DNA of 64,000 nucleotides. It comes from Firmicutes bacterium UBA5286. GTDB lineage: Bacteria > Bacillota > Proteinivoracia > UBA4975. The DNA lies in the NCBI GenBank assembly GCA_002408465.1, contig DHSM01000004.1:20356-84355 (forward strand). Reading direction: 5' to 3'. The notes under the pieces were generated by a model. The model was not told the DNA's origin and did no database searches. It was given only the letters and a program-made list of their open reading frames with translations. This document shows, one piece after another, positions 43,017 to 51,720 of this stretch; the stretch's first letter is position 1; the number at the start of each line of letters is the position of its first letter. Both the position numbers and the translations under genes were made by a program.

Positions 43017-43103
43017 CCTTAGCTCCTTCCAAGGTTCTGCTCAATCGGCTGCTAAGTATGGTACCACTGGGACCAAGTGAATATGCAAATGTCTTTCTGA
43101 CAG

Positions 43104-43134
43104 TAAAAATCCCCTGTTCCAAAGGGACAGGGGA
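43104..43134 (-). terminator. Terminator of the flavoenzyme operon
   Basis: CCCCTG and CAGGGG (with TCC/GGA) form a hairpin followed on the minus strand by ATTTTTA, just after the last gene of the operon. Confidence 0.7.
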
Positions 43135-43145
43135 AGGGTATGCTC

Positions 43146-44858
43146 TTATAGCTGCCGCTTCTCATCGGGAGGCAGGTCCAGGGCCAAAGTGCCGCCGGGA
43201 TTGAGGATGTTGTTTGGATCCAGATAGGCCTTGATTGCCCGCAGCAAATTGAGCTCATTCTTGCCCAGGGATTCTTCATACCAGGGCGCCAGCATACGGC
43301 CGATGCCATGATGGTGGCTGAGGGCGGCCCCGCTTTTGCAGATATGGTCGATGATCCTGGGCTGGTATTCCAGATACTCCTCTCCATCCATTTTGGCGAT
43401 GAAGATAAAGTAGAGATTGGTTCCCTGGGGGTAAAAATGAGAAGAGTGAGACATGCAGATAGTGTGGGGCCGGGACTTGCAGAAGGCCCGGACATTGCCC
43501 CACACATCCTCCAGCCTGTCCCAGGGCACCGAGCATTCCAGAGTATCGATGATGATGCCATAGTCCTGGAGGTCTTCCCGCAAATAGGGATCCATAAAGC
43601 GGCCGTTTTCCCAGCGCCTGGTCACATAACCCGTGGCGGTCATGGCCCCGTATTTTTTCGCGATGCGACGGATTCTGCGCCGGACCAGACGAGTGAAGCC
43701 CTTGTCTCCGTCGGCGGTGCCCAGGAGGAGGCAGCGTTCATTGGGCATGTATCCTCTGGCTTTTAAGAGCTTATCGATGACCGTCCCCTCCACGCCATAC
43801 AACCTCATGCCAACCTCAGTCTCCTCGGGATCCGACAGGCGAAACACCGAAGGCATGCCAAATTCCCCCTGGGAGATCTCCCGCACTGCCTCCATGCCGC
43901 TGGCGTAATCCCGGAAAATGTAGCTGAAGCGGCGGGTATTTTCCGGCCGGTATTTAAAGATCTTGAGGGTAGCCTCCACGAGAATCCCAAAGGCGCCTTC
44001 GGACCCCATCATCAGTTGGTCGATGTCGGGGCCAATTGCTTCCGCAGGGTACTCTTTGGTGACGATATCGCCTACAGGGGTGACATATTCCTGGCTGATG
44101 ACAAGGTCCTCGATCTTGCCGTAATAAGTAGAATTCTGGCCGGCCCCCCGGGTGACAATCCAGCCTCCCACACAGGAAGAGTCAAAGGATTGGGGCAAAT
44201 GGCCGCCGGAATAGCGTTCTTCTGTCTTGAAAACTTCGGGGGCATTGTTGAGAGCAGCCTCATAATCCCGGCCCATGATGCCGGGCTGAACAGTGACGGT
44301 CTGGTTGATGGTGTTGAGCCTGATTATCTTGTTCATATACACCCGCATATCCAGGGAAATGCCGCCATGAGGACACTCAGGGCCGCGCATGACGGAAGAG
44401 CCGCCCCCGTAGGGTGTCACCGGCACGCGGTTTTGATTGCACCATTTCACCAAGGCCCGGATATCTTCTTTGTCCCGGGGGCTGACAACGGCATCGGGAA
44501 GGTTTTCAATGATCTTCTCCCGCAGGCGGATGAGGTCGTACATCATCTTGCCGTAGGCCACCCGCAGGCGGTTAAAGTCATCGGTGTGGACATTCTCCGT
44601 CCCTACAATTGCCCGGAGTTCGTCGAGCTGGGCTTCTGTCAGACGGGAGGGGATGTCGAACTCCACCTCTTCTTCTCCCAAATTCATTTTTTCGGCAAAA
44701 TCGGCATCCGTCATGGCAAAGGCATCTTTCATCATGGCGTAAAGCCGCTTGTTGGGGTGCTTAAAAACGTCAGGATATCCCCACTTAAATATTGACCTAA
44801 AGGATTTTGACGGCGGAACTTTTTCGTACCAATCAGGATAGAATTCCGTCTCTGCCAT
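43146..44858 (-). CDS. FAD-linked oxidase of the alkyl-dihydroxyacetonephosphate synthase family
   Basis: The start is ATG 44858 with GGGGAGTG upstream; the longer frame to 44879 is not favoured. About 570 residues: an N-terminal segment with DWYEKVPPSKSFRS typical of the AGPS branch, a PCMH FAD domain (VTPYGGGSSVMRGPECPHGG, then QPGIMGRDYEAAL, then a VGG/RGAGQNSTYYGKIED stretch), and a C-terminal cap ending in DPNNILNPGG. AGPS exchanges the acyl of acyl-DHAP for a fatty alcohol; other members are lactate or glycolate oxidases. It ends an operon with GlpA/GlpB-like enzymes, which fits DHAP chemistry. Confidence 0.85.
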   Translation of the reverse strand: MAETEFYPDWYEKVPPSKSFRSIFKWGYPDVFKHPNKRLYAMMKDAFAMTDADFAEKMNLGEEEVEFDIPSRLTEAQLDELRAIVGTENVHTDDFNRLRVAYGKMMYDLIRLREKIIENLPDAVVSPRDKEDIRALVKWCNQNRVPVTPYGGGSSVMRGPECPHGGISLDMRVYMNKIIRLNTINQTVTVQPGIMGRDYEAALNNAPEVFKTEERYSGGHLPQSFDSSCVGGWIVTRGAGQNSTYYGKIEDLVISQEYVTPVGDIVTKEYPAEAIGPDIDQLMMGSEGAFGILVEATLKIFKYRPENTRRFSYIFRDYASGMEAVREISQGEFGMPSVFRLSDPEETEVGMRLYGVEGTVIDKLLKARGYMPNERCLLLGTADGDKGFTRLVRRRIRRIAKKYGAMTATGYVTRRWENGRFMDPYLREDLQDYGIIIDTLECSVPWDRLEDVWGNVRAFCKSRPHTICMSHSSHFYPQGTNLYFIFIAKMDGEEYLEYQPRIIDHICKSGAALSHHHGIGRMLAPWYEESLGKNELNLLRAIKAYLDPNNILNPGGTLALDLPPDEKRQL

Positions 44859-45243
44859 AATCTTCACTCCCCTTAGCATATTTTTCTCCCATAGTCATAT
44901 CGTCGGTGGCAATCAGAGCTACATCGGTATTATACAATTTTTCCAGGACTACATCCCCGGGACGGAGCCGCTTTTTTACCACCAGCCTGCTAATTTCGCC
45001 CATGGCCCCAAAGACAGATTTCAAGGGAATTTCACCTAGTGTGCGCACCGGCAGCAGGGGGAAATCCACAAAGGCAGTCCTGACTGTAGTGGTCAGGGTC
45101 CGGCAGGGGTTAATCAGCTCCTGCTGGGCATAGCTGGCCCCCCGGGGGCATTTATTGCCGGTGACTGAAACTCCCTCCCCGCTGTGGCTCACGGTAAGCT
45201 TGCAGCCCTGAGGACACTGGATGCAGACTAGCATTTTCTCCAT
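44833..45243 (-). CDS. DUF1667 domain protein
   Basis: A 136-residue protein with two Cys pairs at the N-terminus (CIQCPQGC at 7-14, then NKCPRG) that suggest a metal or Fe-S site, and a C-terminal region with RPGDVVLEKLYNTDVALIATDD. DUF1667 proteins are encoded with GlpA/GlpB-like flavoenzymes in anaerobes, where they may take the place of GlpC. It is preceded by AAGGGGG and overlaps the start of the FAD oxidase by 26 bases. Redox role is inferred from context. Confidence 0.85.
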   Translation of the reverse strand: MEKMLVCIQCPQGCKLTVSHSGEGVSVTGNKCPRGASYAQQELINPCRTLTTTVRTAFVDFPLLPVRTLGEIPLKSVFGAMGEISRLVVKKRLRPGDVVLEKLYNTDVALIATDDMTMGEKYAKGSEDYGRDGILS

Positions 45244-45248
45244 AAGTT

Positions 45249-46508
45249 CTACCCCCTTAAATTCAGACTCAGTTCTTCCGTCCCCGGAGGGAGAAGAGCA
45301 AGATCAAGAACAATCCTTTCCATTTCCGGCGGCCGCACAGCCTTATATTTCTTCTGCAGCAGCACCTGGCCGCCGGCGCTGATTTCCAAAGAGGCATTGG
45401 CAATTGTGCGGGCAGAGCGGAAATACAATACTGCCTGGCCGCCGGCGGCAATATCCAGCTTCTGAGGCACCACATATTGTATATCCCCCTGAGGAATCAC
45501 CGGCAGATGACAAGGCCGGTCAGGCTTGCCAAGGGAGAACCTGGCTGCTGAACTGCCGGCAATTTCGCCGCTTTCAGAAACATAGTCCACCAAGTCGTTG
45601 ACATGGAGGGCATTGCCGCAGCTGTATAAACCAGCCTGGCCGGTGGCCATCAGCTGGTCCACCGCCGGGCCGCCGGTACGAGGGTCTATCTGTACTCCCA
45701 GGGGAAGAAGCATGTCATTTTCGGGTATCAGCCCCACCGACAAGACCAAGGTGTCGCAAGGCACATACTCTTCGGTCCCAGGCAGCGCCCGTAAATTTTC
45801 ATCCACCTGGCTGATAGTCACGGCCTCTACCCGCTCTGAACCGTGTACTTTGGTGACCGTTGCACCGAGGTGCAAGGGAATATTATAATCCTCCAGGCAT
45901 TGAACAATATTGCGGGTGAGTCCCGACGGCTCTGCCTTAATCTCATAAACCCCCTGGACCTTGGCCCCTTCCAGGGTAAGGCGCCTGGCCATAATCAGGC
46001 CGATGTCTCCCGAGCCGAGAATGACGCAATTTTTACCCGGAAGATGCCCGCCAATATTGATGAGGCGCTGCACAGTGCCGGCGGTGTAAACCCCTGCCGG
46101 GCGCTGGCCATGGATAAAGACCTGCCTGGCGCTGCGCTCCCGGCAGCCGGTAGCTGCCACCAGGGCCCTTGTGACAATCTGGAAAACCGCCTGTTCGCTG
46201 TTTTGCAGGGTGAGGACAAAGCCCTCTTCTCGGGCTTCCAATTCCAAAAGAAAGGTGTCGGTGAAAAGCTTAATTCCCCGTTCCTTTGCCAGCTGGATAT
46301 CCCGCCAGGCATATTCAGGGCCGGAAAGCTTTTGACCAAAGCGCACCAGGCCAAAGCCGTCGTGAATGCATTGCTTGAGTATTCCCCCGGGACGGCTTTC
46401 CCGCTCTACCAGGCAAACCCTGGCCCCGGCCTTATTAGCGGCGATAGCGGCGGCTAGCCCTGCAGGTCCCGCCCCGATTACGGCCACATCCCATTTTGCT
46501 CCGCTCAT
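45249..46508 (-). CDS. FAD-dependent oxidoreductase (GlpB-like/NAD(P)-disulfide type)
   Basis: A 419-residue flavoprotein with an N-terminal dinucleotide motif VIGAGPAGLAAAIAANKAG (10-28), CREGR-like GCRERSARQVFIHGQRP-type segments near 118-134, a second Rossmann motif (ILGSGDIGLIMAR near 162), and a C-terminal beta-rich extension. Such proteins partner with GlpA-type dehydrogenases to pass electrons to a membrane or NAD acceptor. Its start overlaps the upstream GlpA-like stop by 4 bases (ATGA). Confidence 0.87.
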   Translation of the reverse strand: MSGAKWDVAVIGAGPAGLAAAIAANKAGARVCLVERESRPGGILKQCIHDGFGLVRFGQKLSGPEYAWRDIQLAKERGIKLFTDTFLLELEAREEGFVLTLQNSEQAVFQIVTRALVAATGCRERSARQVFIHGQRPAGVYTAGTVQRLINIGGHLPGKNCVILGSGDIGLIMARRLTLEGAKVQGVYEIKAEPSGLTRNIVQCLEDYNIPLHLGATVTKVHGSERVEAVTISQVDENLRALPGTEEYVPCDTLVLSVGLIPENDMLLPLGVQIDPRTGGPAVDQLMATGQAGLYSCGNALHVNDLVDYVSESGEIAGSSAARFSLGKPDRPCHLPVIPQGDIQYVVPQKLDIAAGGQAVLYFRSARTIANASLEISAGGQVLLQKKYKAVRPPEMERIVLDLALLPPGTEELSLNLRG

Positions 46509-48226
46509 GTCCGCGTCCCTCCCCCTGTCTTGGTTTCTCCTGCCAGCAGCTGGGAGCCTGGCCTCCCCTTGTTAATTTCGCTGGCTGCCTTTCCCGTTTC
46601 CCGGGCCAGTATCTCCAAAATTGCGGGGGTGCAAAATCCACCCTGGCAGCGGCCCATACCTGCCCGCGCTCGGCGCTTGACGGCATCTAAAGATGTGGCC
46701 GGTACAGGACTGTGAATGGCGTCGATTATTTCGCCTGCGGAGATTGCCTCGCAGCGGCAGACAATCTGCCCATAGGCGGGATTCTTTTTGATTGCCTCTC
46801 CCCGCTCTTCCAGGCTGAGCTTTGCTAACTGAGGCGTCAATCTCCGTTCGGGATTAAAGGTTGGGTTGGGTTTAACCTCCCGGGTTGTCTTAAGAATCTC
46901 CACAGCCATTGCCGCTACATCCTGGGCAATAGCCGGGGCCGAGGCCAAGCCGGGAGACTGAATGCCGACGGCATGGATTAGGTTGGGCACATGTTCAGAA
47001 GGCTCTATGATAAAATCCTCTTCGAAAGTGCAGGCACGCACCCCGGCAAAATATGTGATTGTATCCCTGGGCCTGAGCTGTCTGTTAAGGCTCAGGTGCC
47101 GGGAGAACAAGAATTCCATTTCTTCAGGGGTGGTGGACCAGTCTTCCCGCTGAGAGACCTCGATGGCAGTGGGCCCCATGAGCAGGTTGCCTTCCACCGT
47201 TGGATTGAGGCCCCCTCCCTTGGTATAGGATTTTACCCCCAGCCTGGGCAGGGCCAGCACGCTCTTTTGGGTAGCCCCCAGGGCCTTGTCGATAATGGCA
47301 ATGGTGCCCTTGCGGCCATGGATGGTAAAGAAATGGTCGTCGGCATAGGCGGCGATTTTATCGGCCCAGACCCCGGCGGCGTTGACCACTGCCCCCGCCC
47401 GGATCAGCCCCTGGTTAGTCCTGACTCCTATAATCCTGCCTTGCTCCATTGCAAAGCCCAGCGCCGCCGTGTTCAAGTGCACTGCCGCTCCGTTTTCCAC
47501 TGCATTTTCAGCATAGGCCACCGTGACTTTATAGGGGGCCACCACCCCCGTTGAGGGCAGAAAGATCCCCCCCCGCTGCAGACTGGTGGCGTTGGGCTCC
47601 CGCCGGGCCACCTGGCGGCGAGACAGGGGGATGAGGCCATCAACACCTTTTTGCAGGGCTTTATAGCGGACATAGGGGAGAGCCAGCTGGTACATACTTT
47701 TTCCCAGCATCACCACCGACCCGCAGCGAACAAGCTCAAAGCCCAGTTCCTCAGCAGCCTGGGTATACATGCGGTTGCCCCGGATGTTGTAAGCCAGTTT
47801 TTTACTGCCGGAGGAAGCGGCGATGCCAGGGTGAATCATGCCGTTGTTACGGCTGGAGGTCTGCTTGGCCACGTCATCTTCCTTTTCCAGCAGCGCCACC
47901 CGCAAATCCCAGCGGGTCAAATCCCGAGCCACGGCACAGCCGATTACGCCGCCGCCAATAATTACCACATCATAGTCTTTGCCCTCCAAGGCCCCGCCCT
48001 GGGCGGGGGGCAGATATTCCCTGGACTGTTCAAGCCCCCTGACCTTAATGGCGTTGACCACTCCCTTGTAGCCCTTGCCGGCGGCGGCATACCCGGCGGC
48101 AATATACTGCTGCCAAGTATCGACCTCCCCCTCCAGGACTACAGAACGCCGCCATTCCCGGGGGTAAACGGCGGTCAAACCCAACTTCGCCAGTTCTCTA
48201 GCCACTAAATTCAGTTTCTCAGTCAT
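46505..48226 (-). CDS. GlpA-like FAD-dependent glycerol-3-phosphate dehydrogenase with BFD-type [2Fe-2S] C-terminus
   Basis: A 573-residue flavoenzyme. It starts with a small BON-like region (1-65, RRSVVLEGEVDTWQQY to GVVNAIKV), followed by a DAO-type FAD domain (VVIIGGGVIGCAVARDL near 87-103, RNNGMIHPGIAA near 128). The C-terminal BFD-like domain has CRCEAIS (near 493) and CQGGFC (near 535) as [2Fe-2S] ligands. GlpA oxidises glycerol-3-phosphate to DHAP. It is the first gene of a four-gene operon with GGAGG upstream, and a palindrome lies before it. The BON-like front is unusual for GlpA. Confidence 0.85.
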   Translation of the reverse strand: MTEKLNLVARELAKLGLTAVYPREWRRSVVLEGEVDTWQQYIAAGYAAAGKGYKGVVNAIKVRGLEQSREYLPPAQGGALEGKDYDVVIIGGGVIGCAVARDLTRWDLRVALLEKEDDVAKQTSSRNNGMIHPGIAASSGSKKLAYNIRGNRMYTQAAEELGFELVRCGSVVMLGKSMYQLALPYVRYKALQKGVDGLIPLSRRQVARREPNATSLQRGGIFLPSTGVVAPYKVTVAYAENAVENGAAVHLNTAALGFAMEQGRIIGVRTNQGLIRAGAVVNAAGVWADKIAAYADDHFFTIHGRKGTIAIIDKALGATQKSVLALPRLGVKSYTKGGGLNPTVEGNLLMGPTAIEVSQREDWSTTPEEMEFLFSRHLSLNRQLRPRDTITYFAGVRACTFEEDFIIEPSEHVPNLIHAVGIQSPGLASAPAIAQDVAAMAVEILKTTREVKPNPTFNPERRLTPQLAKLSLEERGEAIKKNPAYGQIVCRCEAISAGEIIDAIHSPVPATSLDAVKRRARAGMGRCQGGFCTPAILEILARETGKAASEINKGRPGSQLLAGETKTGGGTRT

Positions 48227-48249
48227 TTGCCCGCCTCCATATATCCGGT

Positions 48250-48259
48250 TGTCCGGACA
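48250..48259. promoter_or_regulatory. TGTCCGGACA palindrome upstream of the flavoenzyme operon
   Basis: A perfect 10-base palindrome 24 bases upstream of the GlpA-like start, within ATCCGGTTGTCCGGACATTT. It resembles operators of GntR/FadR-type regulators; the regulator itself is not identified. Confidence 0.4.
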
Positions 48260-48526
48260 TTTCTTGGATAAATCTTATCCCCCAGAGAAAATCCTGTCAA
48301 GGGTTATTTAATTATATGCACAAGGGCGGCAAGCATTTCCTGCCTGGCAGGATTTTTCGGGGACTGTGAGAAGAGATATTCATTGATTTCTTACCTACAG
48401 GTTATTCACTCTGCATCCGAATTGTTATGGGTGTCTTCATTCTCATCTTCTTTTACCTGCTGGCAGAATTGTTGCTGCTGCTGAGAAAACTGGCTCGCTA
48501 AACGCCTTCTGGACTTTTTAAGTAAA

Positions 48527-48572
48527 AAAGGATTGTCCCCTGAGCTTGCTCATTGAGAGACAATCCTTTTAT
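48527..48572 (-). terminator. Terminator of the PTS IIC gene
   Basis: AAAGGATTGTC and GACAATCCTTT form an 11-bp stem with a long loop and T-tracts on both sides, directly after the PTS gene stop on the minus strand. Confidence 0.7.
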
Positions 48573-48580
48573 TTTCACCT

Positions 48581-49588
48581 TTATTGCTCAAGCTTCATAT
48601 CCCCGGGCTTAATCCAGCCTAGCTTGCGCAGCAATTCCGAGAGAACCAGGCTGATGATGGCCGGCGCCGCAAAGTGGAGCAGAAGTACTTTCCATAATAC
48701 CGGCCAGGTAAAGCCCATGGCTTCAAAGGTCATAATCTGTCCCACCAGGCCGCTGGTGCCCATTCCCGCTCCGTAAGGATTATTCACGAGCTTAAAAGCA
48801 ACCGTTGCAAAGGGCGCCAAGATGGCTCCCGCCAACGTGGGCGGTATCAGGATCCGGGGATTTTTGACAATATTCCCGATCTGAAGCATAGAAGTGCCAA
48901 GACCTTGAGAAAACAGGCCGGAAATGCCATTCTCCCGATAACTGCTGACAGCAAAACCCACCATCTGGGCGCAGCAACCAATGGTAGCTGCACCGGCGGC
49001 AATACCCTCCAGCCCCAGCATGATGGCAATGGCGGCACTGGAAATTGGCGCCGTGAGCGCCAGGCCCATCAGTGTACTGACCACAATCCCCATGACAAAG
49101 GGCTGGAGCTCGGTGGCCCACATTATCAACCCGCCCAAGGCGTCCATCCCAGCCTTGATTGGCGGTCCGGCAAATGCCGCCACCAGATAGCCGACGGCAA
49201 TGGTGACAAAAGGCGTGAGGATTATGTCCAGCTTAGTTTCTCCGGCGACCAGTTTGCCAAACTCCGCCCCCAGAAGGGCAGCAAGGTAACTGCCGGCTGG
49301 CCCCCCAAGTTCGGCGCCGGCAGCGCCGGTGACAACTGAGGCGAAGAGAACAAATTTAGGCGCCTTGAGGCCGTAGGCAACTGCAACGCCGATGGCCGGT
49401 CCCATTAATTTTTGGGCCAAGCCGCCCATTCCCACCAAAAAAGGAATTTGCAGCTGTTCCCCGGCCGTCTTGATAATCAAACCAATAATAAGTGAAGAAA
49501 AAAGCCCAAGGGCCATATAACTTAGGGCTGTTATAAAATAAGTCTTTGGTGAAAGATCAATACCTTTCCGGCGCAAAAAGTCCCGCAA
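48581..49588 (-). CDS. PTS-type sugar transporter subunit IIC (PTS_EIIC_2-like)
   Basis: A 335-residue polytopic membrane protein starting with TTG 49588 after GGAGGGGG. About eight to ten hydrophobic segments are seen, with Gly/Ala-rich stretches such as GMGGLAQKLMGPAIGVAVAYG and GAELGGPAGSYLAALLGAE, typical of the PTS_EIIC_2 family. In a phosphotransferase system IIC forms the channel, with separate IIA and IIB. None of these is near, so it is an orphan and may have a different role. The sugar is unknown. Confidence 0.8.
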   Translation of the reverse strand: MRDFLRRKGIDLSPKTYFITALSYMALGLFSSLIIGLIIKTAGEQLQIPFLVGMGGLAQKLMGPAIGVAVAYGLKAPKFVLFASVVTGAAGAELGGPAGSYLAALLGAEFGKLVAGETKLDIILTPFVTIAVGYLVAAFAGPPIKAGMDALGGLIMWATELQPFVMGIVVSTLMGLALTAPISSAAIAIMLGLEGIAAGAATIGCCAQMVGFAVSSYRENGISGLFSQGLGTSMLQIGNIVKNPRILIPPTLAGAILAPFATVAFKLVNNPYGAGMGTSGLVGQIMTFEAMGFTWPVLWKVLLLHFAAPAIISLVLSELLRKLGWIKPGDMKLEQ

Positions 49589-49822
49589 AAGAATACCCCC
49601 TCCATTGATTTAGCCGCTCTCCTATGTAATATCTCAAACCGCCAAAAAACGCAAGGGAAGAAACATTCTTCGCCAAAATACCGGGTATTTCCCCGGAAAT
49701 TTTTTGACGAAAAATGTCTGTCGTTTTCCCTGCTCAACCTTCCGACCAGGGCATATATATAAAGCAGGGAAAGGGGAGAGTTTTCACGAATACCCATATA
49801 CCAAATTGAGGAGGTACTTGCC

Positions 49823-50680
49823 ATGTCCCGTAAATATTCGACCCTGGGCCTGATTTTGGTCCTGGTTCTCGCCCTGGCCGTCAGCGCCTGCAGCAGCGGC
49901 AGCAAAGACACGTTGGCGCCTGGCGACTACGATCAGGAGAACGAAGCTCCCAGCTCGGGAGACTTTACATCCGGCGACCAGATTGCCGAACGCAAAGTAA
50001 TATATGCAGCAACGCTGTCAGTGACAGTTCCCAATGTGGATAAGGCCGTCCGGGACCTCAATGGCAAAGCAGCGAATCTGGGGGGCTATATCTCCGATTC
50101 CAGCCGGGACAATCACCCCGACCTGCCCACTGCCCGCATTACCTACCGCATTCCCCAGGCCCGGTATACAGATTTTATGGCCTATGCCCGGGAGTTGGGG
50201 GAACCCGGCAGCGAATGGATAGACAGCACCGATGTCACCGAAGAATTTGTGGATTTGGAGGCCCGCCTGGCAAACCGCCTGGTCCACGAGGAGAGGCTGT
50301 TAGTCATGCTCGGCAAGACCGAGAGTGTGGAAGAACTCCTGTCTGTCGAAAGAGAGCTGGCCCGGGTCCGGGAAGACATCGAGGTCATTGAAGGCCGGTT
50401 GCGCTACCTGGGAGAAAAGGTAGATATGGCCACTGTAACCATTTCTCTCTCCCAGCAGCCCGGGGCCACTGAAGTGCCGGGGATGAAGCCGGTGGGCATC
50501 AGAGAAACCCTGCGCCGGGCCCTCAAGGCTATCGTCACCAGCTCCACTCTCTTTTTGGATGTCCTCAGCTACTTTGTCATAGCCATTGCCGCCTTGCTGC
50601 CCTTCGCCATTCCTGTCCTGGCAATTCTATGGCTCATTTTCTGGCTCCGCCGCAAAAAGAAAAAGCAAGCCCAGGCATAA
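49823..50680 (+). CDS. DUF4349 lipoprotein
   Basis: A 285-residue protein with a lipoprotein signal peptide (AVSAC, Cys 23), a DUF4349 region from about 55 to 215 with YAATLSVTVPNVDKAVRDL and a coiled-coil-like ERLLVMLGKTESVEELLSVE, and a C-terminal membrane helix near 245-275 followed by RRKKKKQ. So it is anchored by lipid at the outer face and by a helix. DUF4349 proteins are of unknown function. GAGGAGG precedes the ATG. Followed by a shared hairpin terminator. Confidence 0.83.
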   Translation: MSRKYSTLGLILVLVLALAVSACSSGSKDTLAPGDYDQENEAPSSGDFTSGDQIAERKVIYAATLSVTVPNVDKAVRDLNGKAANLGGYISDSSRDNHPDLPTARITYRIPQARYTDFMAYARELGEPGSEWIDSTDVTEEFVDLEARLANRLVHEERLLVMLGKTESVEELLSVERELARVREDIEVIEGRLRYLGEKVDMATVTISLSQQPGATEVPGMKPVGIRETLRRALKAIVTSSTLFLDVLSYFVIAIAALLPFAIPVLAILWLIFWLRRKKKKQAQA

Positions 50681-50870
50681 TCCAATTGCAACCGCCGTTA
50701 TAAGCTGCACGCCCGCTTTGCCCATCAGATCGGCCATAGCCGACTTATCTGACCTGCCGCGGACAACCCTGGCTATTGTCGTCGCTGACCTGTTTGGGCT
50801 GGAACCCCAGCAGCGGCGAATCAAAGCTGCAGCTATGATCTTTATTTCCTTGCTTAACCTGAATAAAATC

Positions 50871-50904
50871 AAAAAAGCAGGCCTGTATTTTTCAGGCCTG
50901 TTTT
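50871..50904 (-). terminator. Bidirectional terminator between DUF4349 and agrD
   Basis: CAGGCCTG twice, with a 7-base loop. On the minus strand it is followed by CTTTTTTG, directly after agrD; on the plus strand TTTT follows. Confidence 0.8.
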
Positions 50905-50931
50905 AGCATGTAAGACTGTCTCTGCCGGTTA

Positions 50932-51051
50932 TTACTTCAATGTAGCTGGTTTTTTGGGGGTGTAGAAGAAAGCGATGCACATCGAAGTATTAAGTCCGAT
51001 TGTCCCAACCCCGAGCATTGCTTTCCCGATAAATTTGGCCAGACTGTTCAC
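50932..51051 (-). CDS. agrD: AgrD-like cyclic autoinducer pre-peptide
   Basis: A 39-codon gene starting with GTG 51051, nine bases after AAGGAGG. The N-terminal half (NSLAKFIGKAMLGVGTIGL) is an amphipathic helix, the middle has the single Cys in TSMCIAFFYTPK, and the tail (PKKPATLK) matches the conserved C-terminus of clostridial AgrD (P-K-x-P-x-x-L-K). The Cys is expected to form a thiolactone ring with a residue 4-5 positions later. It lies just downstream of agrB on the same strand with a strong terminator after it. Confidence 0.82.
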   Translation of the reverse strand: MNSLAKFIGKAMLGVGTIGLNTSMCIAFFYTPKKPATLK

Positions 51052-51135
51052 GGACAGCACCTCCTTGAAGGTCATAATACCATTTTGTCAAGGAGAGTGT
51101 TGTCAATTGGTGGCGAAGGATTTCTGCAATAAATA

Positions 51136-51720
51136 TCATTTTATTACACGTTTCAACCAATAATCTGCTTTTTCGACAAGCCATTGGCCTCGGCCTGTTG
51201 TCATAATGGTCTGGATAAATACGCCCATTGCTACAGGTAGCACTACCTCAGGCAGCAATCTGCCCTTAAACAGATAGCCTGAAGCCAGGGCAACTGCATA
51301 CATCAGTGCAATTGGCAAAGCAAGTCTTGCCTGTTTGCAAAGATAATAAGCCACGGAAGAAAAGGCAAGGCAGCAGCTGATAAGAGCTATTAGCCGGGGA
51401 GAGCCGTTTTCCGCAAGATACTTAGCAAACGCCCCTCCCGGAATAAAAATCAGCAGGGAAAGAAAGAGGCAGCGGGCATAGCTTGTGCAGTGGGCTCCCC
51501 CGGAAAACAATCGGGTCCCCAGGGCAGAGGCCATCAGCACAAAGGTAATGAAAACGGTGCCTAAAAATACCGCCGGCACCAATGTGAGAAGCAATGTCAA
51601 CCCGATACCCATGGTCAGGCTGAAACCATATTCTATTTTTGCCTTCTCCGCCTCGTCCAATTCGCTGTCCTCATACAAAGCATTGGCTAGCCGCTGGGCA
51701 AGCCCCTCCAAATCAATCAT
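51136..51720 (-). CDS. agrB: AgrB-family peptide-processing membrane protease
   Basis: The start is ATG 51720, overlapping the kinase stop as ATGA; a longer frame would begin inside the kinase gene. About 194 residues with five or six hydrophobic segments. The family's catalytic His and Cys are in FSGGAHCTSYARC (near 71-83). AgrB cuts the C-terminal tail from AgrD and forms the thiolactone before export. It sits between the sensor kinase and agrD. Confidence 0.9.
   Translation of the reverse strand: MIDLEGLAQRLANALYEDSELDEAEKAKIEYGFSLTMGIGLTLLLTLVPAVFLGTVFITFVLMASALGTRLFSGGAHCTSYARCLFLSLLIFIPGGAFAKYLAENGSPRLIALISCCLAFSSVAYYLCKQARLALPIALMYAVALASGYLFKGRLLPEVVLPVAMGVFIQTIMTTGRGQWLVEKADYWLKRVIK

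Larger units (their letters stand above)
48227..48580. other. Intergenic interval with operator-like palindrome and terminator
   Basis: Upstream of the GlpA-like gene. It holds the TGTCCGGACA palindrome (48250-48259), AT-rich spacer, short chance ORFs at 48430-48500 without ribosome sites, and the terminator at 48527-48572 for the PTS gene. No supported gene. Confidence 0.5.

Noticed and set aside
44016..44795. A 259-codon plus-strand open frame opposite the FAD oxidase
   Set aside because: It lies entirely inside a well-supported gene on the other strand, without any recognisable motif.
48430..48530. Short frames on both strands (a hydrophobic 24-mer and a Gln/Glu-rich 42-mer)
   Set aside because: Neither has a ribosome site, and the minus-strand one has no start codon.
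50627..50872. An 81-codon minus-strand frame overlapping the DUF4349 3' end
   Set aside because: It lacks a ribosome site and overlaps a gene on the other strand; the Leu-rich end is the complement of the DUF4349 membrane helix.
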